From: Iris pallida
Taxonomy: Eukaryota > Streptophyta > Magnoliopsida > Asparagales > Iridaceae
DNA: 64,000 nt
NCBI GenBank assembly: GCA_029216955.1
Contig: JANAVB010009599.1
Coordinates: 1,878,240 to 1,942,239, forward strand
Direction of reading: 5' to 3'
Shown: positions 59,851-64,000 of the stretch, one piece after another
Position numbering within the stretch: the first letter of the stretch is position 1
How the letters are laid out: each line of letters opens with the position of its first letter
Program-made: the position numbers and the translations under genes
The notes under the pieces: generated by a model
The model's input: the letters and a program-made list of their open reading frames with translations, nothing else
Told to the model about the DNA's origin: nothing
The model's database searches: none

Positions 59851-61129
59851 ATATAATGTGTGTGTGTGCCAATTTAATGTGTGTGTTATACATGAGACCA
59901 TGTGTTCTCAGGATTATAGACAGTGTGAGTTCTCAAGATTTTAATAACAGTGAAGCATTAACTAGAAACTCAGATTTTGGAACCAAATGACAGTGAGTGA
60001 TAGTGCTCTTGTGTGTCTCAGATATTGTAAATTATTGACAGGAAAAATGTTACCAGGTTTTAACCAACTTAAACAGTTGAAAATAAAAGTAAATCCAAAC
60101 ATTCGACAGTAATATATAGACTCAATTCGAATTCCAGTTAACTTTCCCACATGAAACCAACCTCCCCAACACATAAACTCCTACATAACATGTGTAAAAT
60201 ATGTGTGAGTTATCATTGAAACTGGAATCTAACATTCGAATTAAGGAGTAGGCACTGATACTACATTGTATCAGAAAACAGGAAACCCATTTCATGATTC
60301 AACCAAACTGAGAATTGAATCCAAATCATGATGTCTAGTGTTCAACAAATTAAAATACAACTGACACATGGCATTGACATGAAATTTAATGAAGAAGAAT
60401 TCAGGAAATCAGTTAACAGTTGTTATTGAAAATACCATGAACCTATGTATCAGTCCTGGCATTTCGAAGCCTAGCTCATTGCCAAAATCTTATTTCATGC
60501 CACAAGACCTATTCTAATATGTAAATTTACACTAACAGAGATTAGTAAACATGTTAGGATATAATTTAGCATTTAATCATAACTAAAACACCTAATTAAA
60601 ATAACAGGAAACATGGAGAACAGTGTACTCACTGATACTTGAGTATCAGTCGACTGGAAATTCCCCATTCCACATTCAATTTCACAATTCATTGATGAAC
60701 ATTTGGTAGGTAGTTATTAATGGTTATCAGTGTGTGTCATACTAACAAAAAGGTGTCCAAAAATAGGACACAACGTGTTCAAACACACACAAAAACTCAA
60801 TGCACACAGACTGGGTTCAGTCGACAGTTCTTGTGTCCAGTGCGGGTCGACTTCTGCACTCGACACGCATCCATTAGACACGAAACTTCGGGGATGACAT
60901 GACAGTCATTGCCCCTCACTTCATGTCCAAACACACGTGTCCACGTGCTCTGTGCACTGAGCACGAGCACGCTGGTAGCAGGGGACGCAGCACGCTGCGC
61001 ACGCGTGTCCACGAGTCCAGTATCGACACGAACTGGACTCGAATCCAGCTCAGTCAATGGAAAAACAAATAGCCATATAAAAACCTAATTTCCTATTCAA
61101 AAATATTTCAAAATCTTGATCGAAATGCC

Positions 61130-63525
61130 TGTAATGCCCCGCTCCGTACGGTGCATTATGCTGAGTCGTTGACTCGAAGAGTTGCGTTGACCTGATTACG
61201 TATCGATGCGAATTGATACAAAGTGTTAAGTTGTCCCGAGCAATGCATCGCACTAAGTCGATGCGAAGAGTTGCCTTGTCCCAAAGAATGCATCGAGTGA
61301 ATCGATGCGAAGCGCCGCGTTGCCTGGAAGGATAAGTGCGTTGAGACGGCTCGAAGATTCTAAGAAATCGAATCGACCAAGGCGCAAGTCCAAATCAATG
61401 CAAGTAATGATTTTAGTTGGTTTCATGTGCAGGCTATACGTTTACGCTGAAATGTTAGAGGTCGATCTTTTGCCATATTCAGTAAGGGGTCCGCGAAAGC
61501 AAATCGTCGCCTTGCGATGGACGGAAGCGTTGGCATGCTAAGGCAAATCGGACGTACAAACTCAATAAGCACGAAGTGCTCGAATGGCTAAGTCAGGAGA
61601 GTGGCCGTGCGACAGAGTTATAAAATCGAGCCGCAACGGCTCGACGAAATGACAAGGCGTATCGACTCAAGGTGGGAGGATTGACTTCTTTTTACTCCTT
61701 CATTCGATAAGTCAAATATATCATCGTATGCTGAGTTAACCTATCAACGCCACGGGCATGGCTCGAAAGAGAGATAAATATAGTGTGTGTCGAACACTAG
61801 ATAGAACAATTGAAATGAATCGTACGGCAAACATACGAGTCGCTATGGAACATTGGATATCGCAAAGGCGAGCGCCTCGGTGCGCAAGCCGCAAGAACAT
61901 ATGATAACTGTACTCGGTGAGTGCCTTAGTGCACGAACCATACCGTGCCTTCGTGCACGAGTTAGAACGGCTAGAACATTGAAAGACAATAGGCGAGCAC
62001 CCTAGCGCGCAAGCCACGGACATTGAATGCTAAGTCATAGAACATCGAAATACGGTCGAAATGTGCCTACGTGCATGGGATAATAAAAGATGGCTTCGTT
62101 GCGAGAGAATATAGTTATGGCATGAATGTGGCAGAACTGTCGGATATGACATAATGCCTCGAATGGTGTTCGCGACCTTCGGGTCGTTCGGTTGACGAGC
62201 ATTGAGTTGAGGCATGATGCCATTGAAACATTGAAACGAAGTATGAAACGTAAGAACATAGAAAGTTAACGAAAGAAATATGAGATGATAATGCGGTATG
62301 GTGCCCTTCGAAATGTTCGCGGCCTTCGGGTGTTCGTTGAGAACATTGGGGCGTTGTGCCAATTGAAATAGAGATAAGCGAACTTGCTTGGTTGTATAAA
62401 ATATAAGATTCGTTGCATGGTCAAATGGACTTAAAGACTATTGCCCGTGCACGGGTGTTTCTTCCCTCGAATGTGATCACCAGGGCGTTGGGACCGTTCG
62501 GCCTAGGAGGGACTGCGATAATCGGTATTGTTGGTGCACTTCGACTAGACGGGTAGCGACTGTCTAGCGAATGTGATAAGCCACTTACACGAGTACTTCG
62601 GGGGTCCTCTGATTGTGGTTAGCAACCACAACTGAGTGATTGTCGTGTTACATATTCGATTCGATAAATTTAAGTCCATTCTAGCCCGAAAAGCTAGTGA
62701 CCTTCATATAGATAAGGGCGATGGGTTTGGAAGTGCAAGGTATGCGTATATCCTGCATGGACGGATTCTGAATAGAGAGCACTTATAACATGACAGGAAA
62801 AACAGATAGGCGTATTCACCTTGCGTCGGTGCAAGGGCGAGTGCGTCGATATTGCTAAGTTGCGCCACGAATCAAACACAAGAATGCTTGCTTGCCTATT
62901 CAATTCGATAACATGCTTGCTATGATAACATGCTTAACGCCTTCGAATATGCCATGAAATTGACCCAAAGGAGAACATAACAAGATCATAAGCTAAGTTT
63001 CATGATTCAACATAAATATTAAAATGTCGGTTTGGAAAGAAGATCTTTGCTTCAGTACATGCGAGGACGAACGTGCTGATCCCCCACCAGCTGCATGCAG
63101 GGTGCAGGGAATGGATTGCCCGTGACGAAGCGTTGCTTGAATGCGTTGAGGCTTGGAATGCCGAAGCGTATTAAAGCGTGCGATCGCATTGACGCTCGGA
63201 CTCGCGACAGGATTGATGCGGCCGAGATATAGAAGACATGATGTATGGAACGACGAAATCCTTTGTGGACAAGAGAGAACCTGAGTGTTGTAGCCAATCT
63301 GGCAAATTCTGTTGGGCTATCGAAATCCATTGTAATCTGATTTCGAATATCAATAAAGAGAATCGTTTTCGTATACTCTGTTTTCCTTTCATTGTTAACG
63401 TTCAATTCAAAGATAACTATTTGAGAACTTGTCATCTTGCCTTGTACGAGCGCAACTCCAGGCTCGTGCGGCATCACGCCCCAGCGAGGACGATAATTCG
63501 GGTGATTCCGGGTAGGGGCGTGACA
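61130..63525 (+). repeat. 5' LTR of the gypsy-type element
   Basis: The LTR has internal degenerate repeats: CGATGCGAAGAGTTGC with AATGCATCG (61150-61320), GTGCGCAAGCC/GTGCACGA phrases (61870-62020) and TTCGCGRCCTTCGGGT (62170 and 62320). No coding frame of note. Confidence 0.7.
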
Positions 63526-63528
63526 AAT

Positions 63529-63540
63529 TGGTATCAGAGC
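63529..63540 (+). promoter_or_regulatory. Primer binding site, tRNA-iMet
   Basis: TGGTATCAGAGC, 3 nt after the LTR, followed by TCTAGG; the standard plant LTR element primer site. Confidence 0.9.
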
Positions 63541-64000
63541 TCTAGGCTCAATTTCCTCTGGACGCTTGCTTCATTTTAGTTCTAAAAGTTGCCCACCACC
63601 AATCAAAATCACTCTTGACTCTACTCGATGCCGCACTGGATGTTCCATACAATAAGTCTAATATAAATCATGTAATTTTGCCGCGTGTTGTTTAGAAATT
63701 ACATGGTGTTAGTTGGAAAAGTCGGAAAAGGTTTGTTGCTGCAAGTGTAACAAGTTGCGAGATATGAATTCGAGAATTTGTTGCCGTAGATGCAACACGT
63801 CGTGAAGTGTGGTTTGAGATATTCGTTGTTTATAACGAACGATACGAGAAATGTTGGTTGCATCGATACAATGATAGTCGTGGAATGTTGCTGCAGCAAT
63901 TGCCACGCGTTGATTGTAATGATGCGTTGAAAAAAAAATGAAAGTTGATATGGAATGTGTCGGACGGATTCACATATCGATTTTTAATGTGCGTTGCGAT
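63541..64000 (+). other. Leader region of the gypsy-type element
   Basis: The start of the interior contains repeated GTTGCYGYARRTGYAACA phrases (63735-63800). No gag start is reached before the window ends. Confidence 0.5.

Larger units (their letters stand above)
49399..61129 (-). mobile_element. Element B: LARD-related LTR sequence, split by the second LARD
   Basis: It starts TGTCACGACCCGC, the same as LARD1, and shares GTCCAGCCTACGC and CAGGACGGGAGCAAG-like text with it. So it is a related LTR in minus orientation. Parts: 49399-51661 and 59856-61129, interrupted by the insertion at 51662-59850. It includes (TA)n tracts, a foldback MITE (50891-51077) and GT-rich stretches (51395-51640, 59857-59900). 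No gag-pol coding is visible. It is itself cut at 61130 by another LTR. Confidence 0.65.
61130..64000 (+). mobile_element. Ty3/gypsy-type LTR retrotransposon, 5' end, continuing beyond the window
   Basis: It has a 2396 bp LTR (TGTAATGCCCC...GGGGCGTGACA, 61130-63525), then a canonical tRNA-iMet primer site, then 460 bp of interior without recognisable coding. Long LTRs with TGTAA...GACA ends and this primer suggest a Del/Tekay-like chromovirus, but no coding domain is in view to confirm it. The left flank bases are ATGCC. Confidence 0.7.

Overview
This is plant nuclear DNA, almost certainly from a flowering plant with a large, repeat-rich genome. Every recognisable coding segment belongs to a plant transposable element (TE) or to a broken copy of a plant gene: sucrose synthase, epsin/ENTH, exosome RRP45, a UDP-glycosyltransferase, FAR1-type transposase, plant mobile domain. 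The GC-rich UGT and RRP45 first-exon fragments hint at a monocot, but the species cannot be named. I see no intact cellular gene, no rRNA and no functional tRNA. The window is a stack of nested TEs whose boundaries can mostly be read from target-site duplications (TSDs).

Region 1 (1-2976): a LINE remnant with a decayed ORF1 and no reverse transcriptase, a (TA)n tract, and the 3' part of an old LTR. Region 2 (2977-27203): a Ty3/gypsy element of the Tat/Ogre type (tRNA-Arg primer site, gag-PR-RT-RH-second RNase H-IN, then an antisense ORF with its own TATA box). Its integrase is split by an 11.2 kb LARD-like element (11998-23218, TSD CTGGC) with 4.5-4.7 kb LTRs, no coding capacity and minus orientation. 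One LARD LTR carries a SINE inside its TA repeat. Region 3 (27204-34876): a locus holding fragments of three unrelated genes, all on the plus strand (RRP45, epsin, sucrose synthase), with a Tourist-type MITE and a non-autonomous hAT element in the RRP45 introns. Region 4 (34877-46665): a CACTA element (perfect 18 bp ends, TSD ACT) that carries a UGT fragment, a SINE and possible minus-strand exons. It is itself split by a 7.6 kb Mutator-like element (MULE, 38858-46466).

The MULE is the most interesting object. Its two genes point inward from the two ends, as mudrA and mudrB do in MuDR. The left gene is a FAR1/MULE transposase with SWIM finger, apparently continuous with a C-terminal OTU protease domain. 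The right gene, in the mudrB position, is a six-exon plant mobile domain (PMD) gene. Eighteen copies of a 24-26 bp hairpin unit lie in exactly three places: intron 1 of the left gene, intron 1 of the right gene, and the convergent intergenic region. There they build palindromes made of palindromes. Both genes are now damaged.

Region 5 (46666-64000): a Ty1/copia element (47288 on) broken inside its protease by LTR element A (49168 on), which is entered by LTR element B (49399 on). B is in turn entered by a complete LARD-like element (51662-59850, TSD CATAT, 2.6 kb LTRs) and by a Ty3/gypsy element (61130 on, tRNA-iMet primer site) that runs out of the window. Hand-counted LTR divergence (about 3.5% for Tat, about 2% for both LARDs) fits the nesting order. 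Most premature stops are C-to-T or G-to-A changes, as expected for methylated, silenced TEs.
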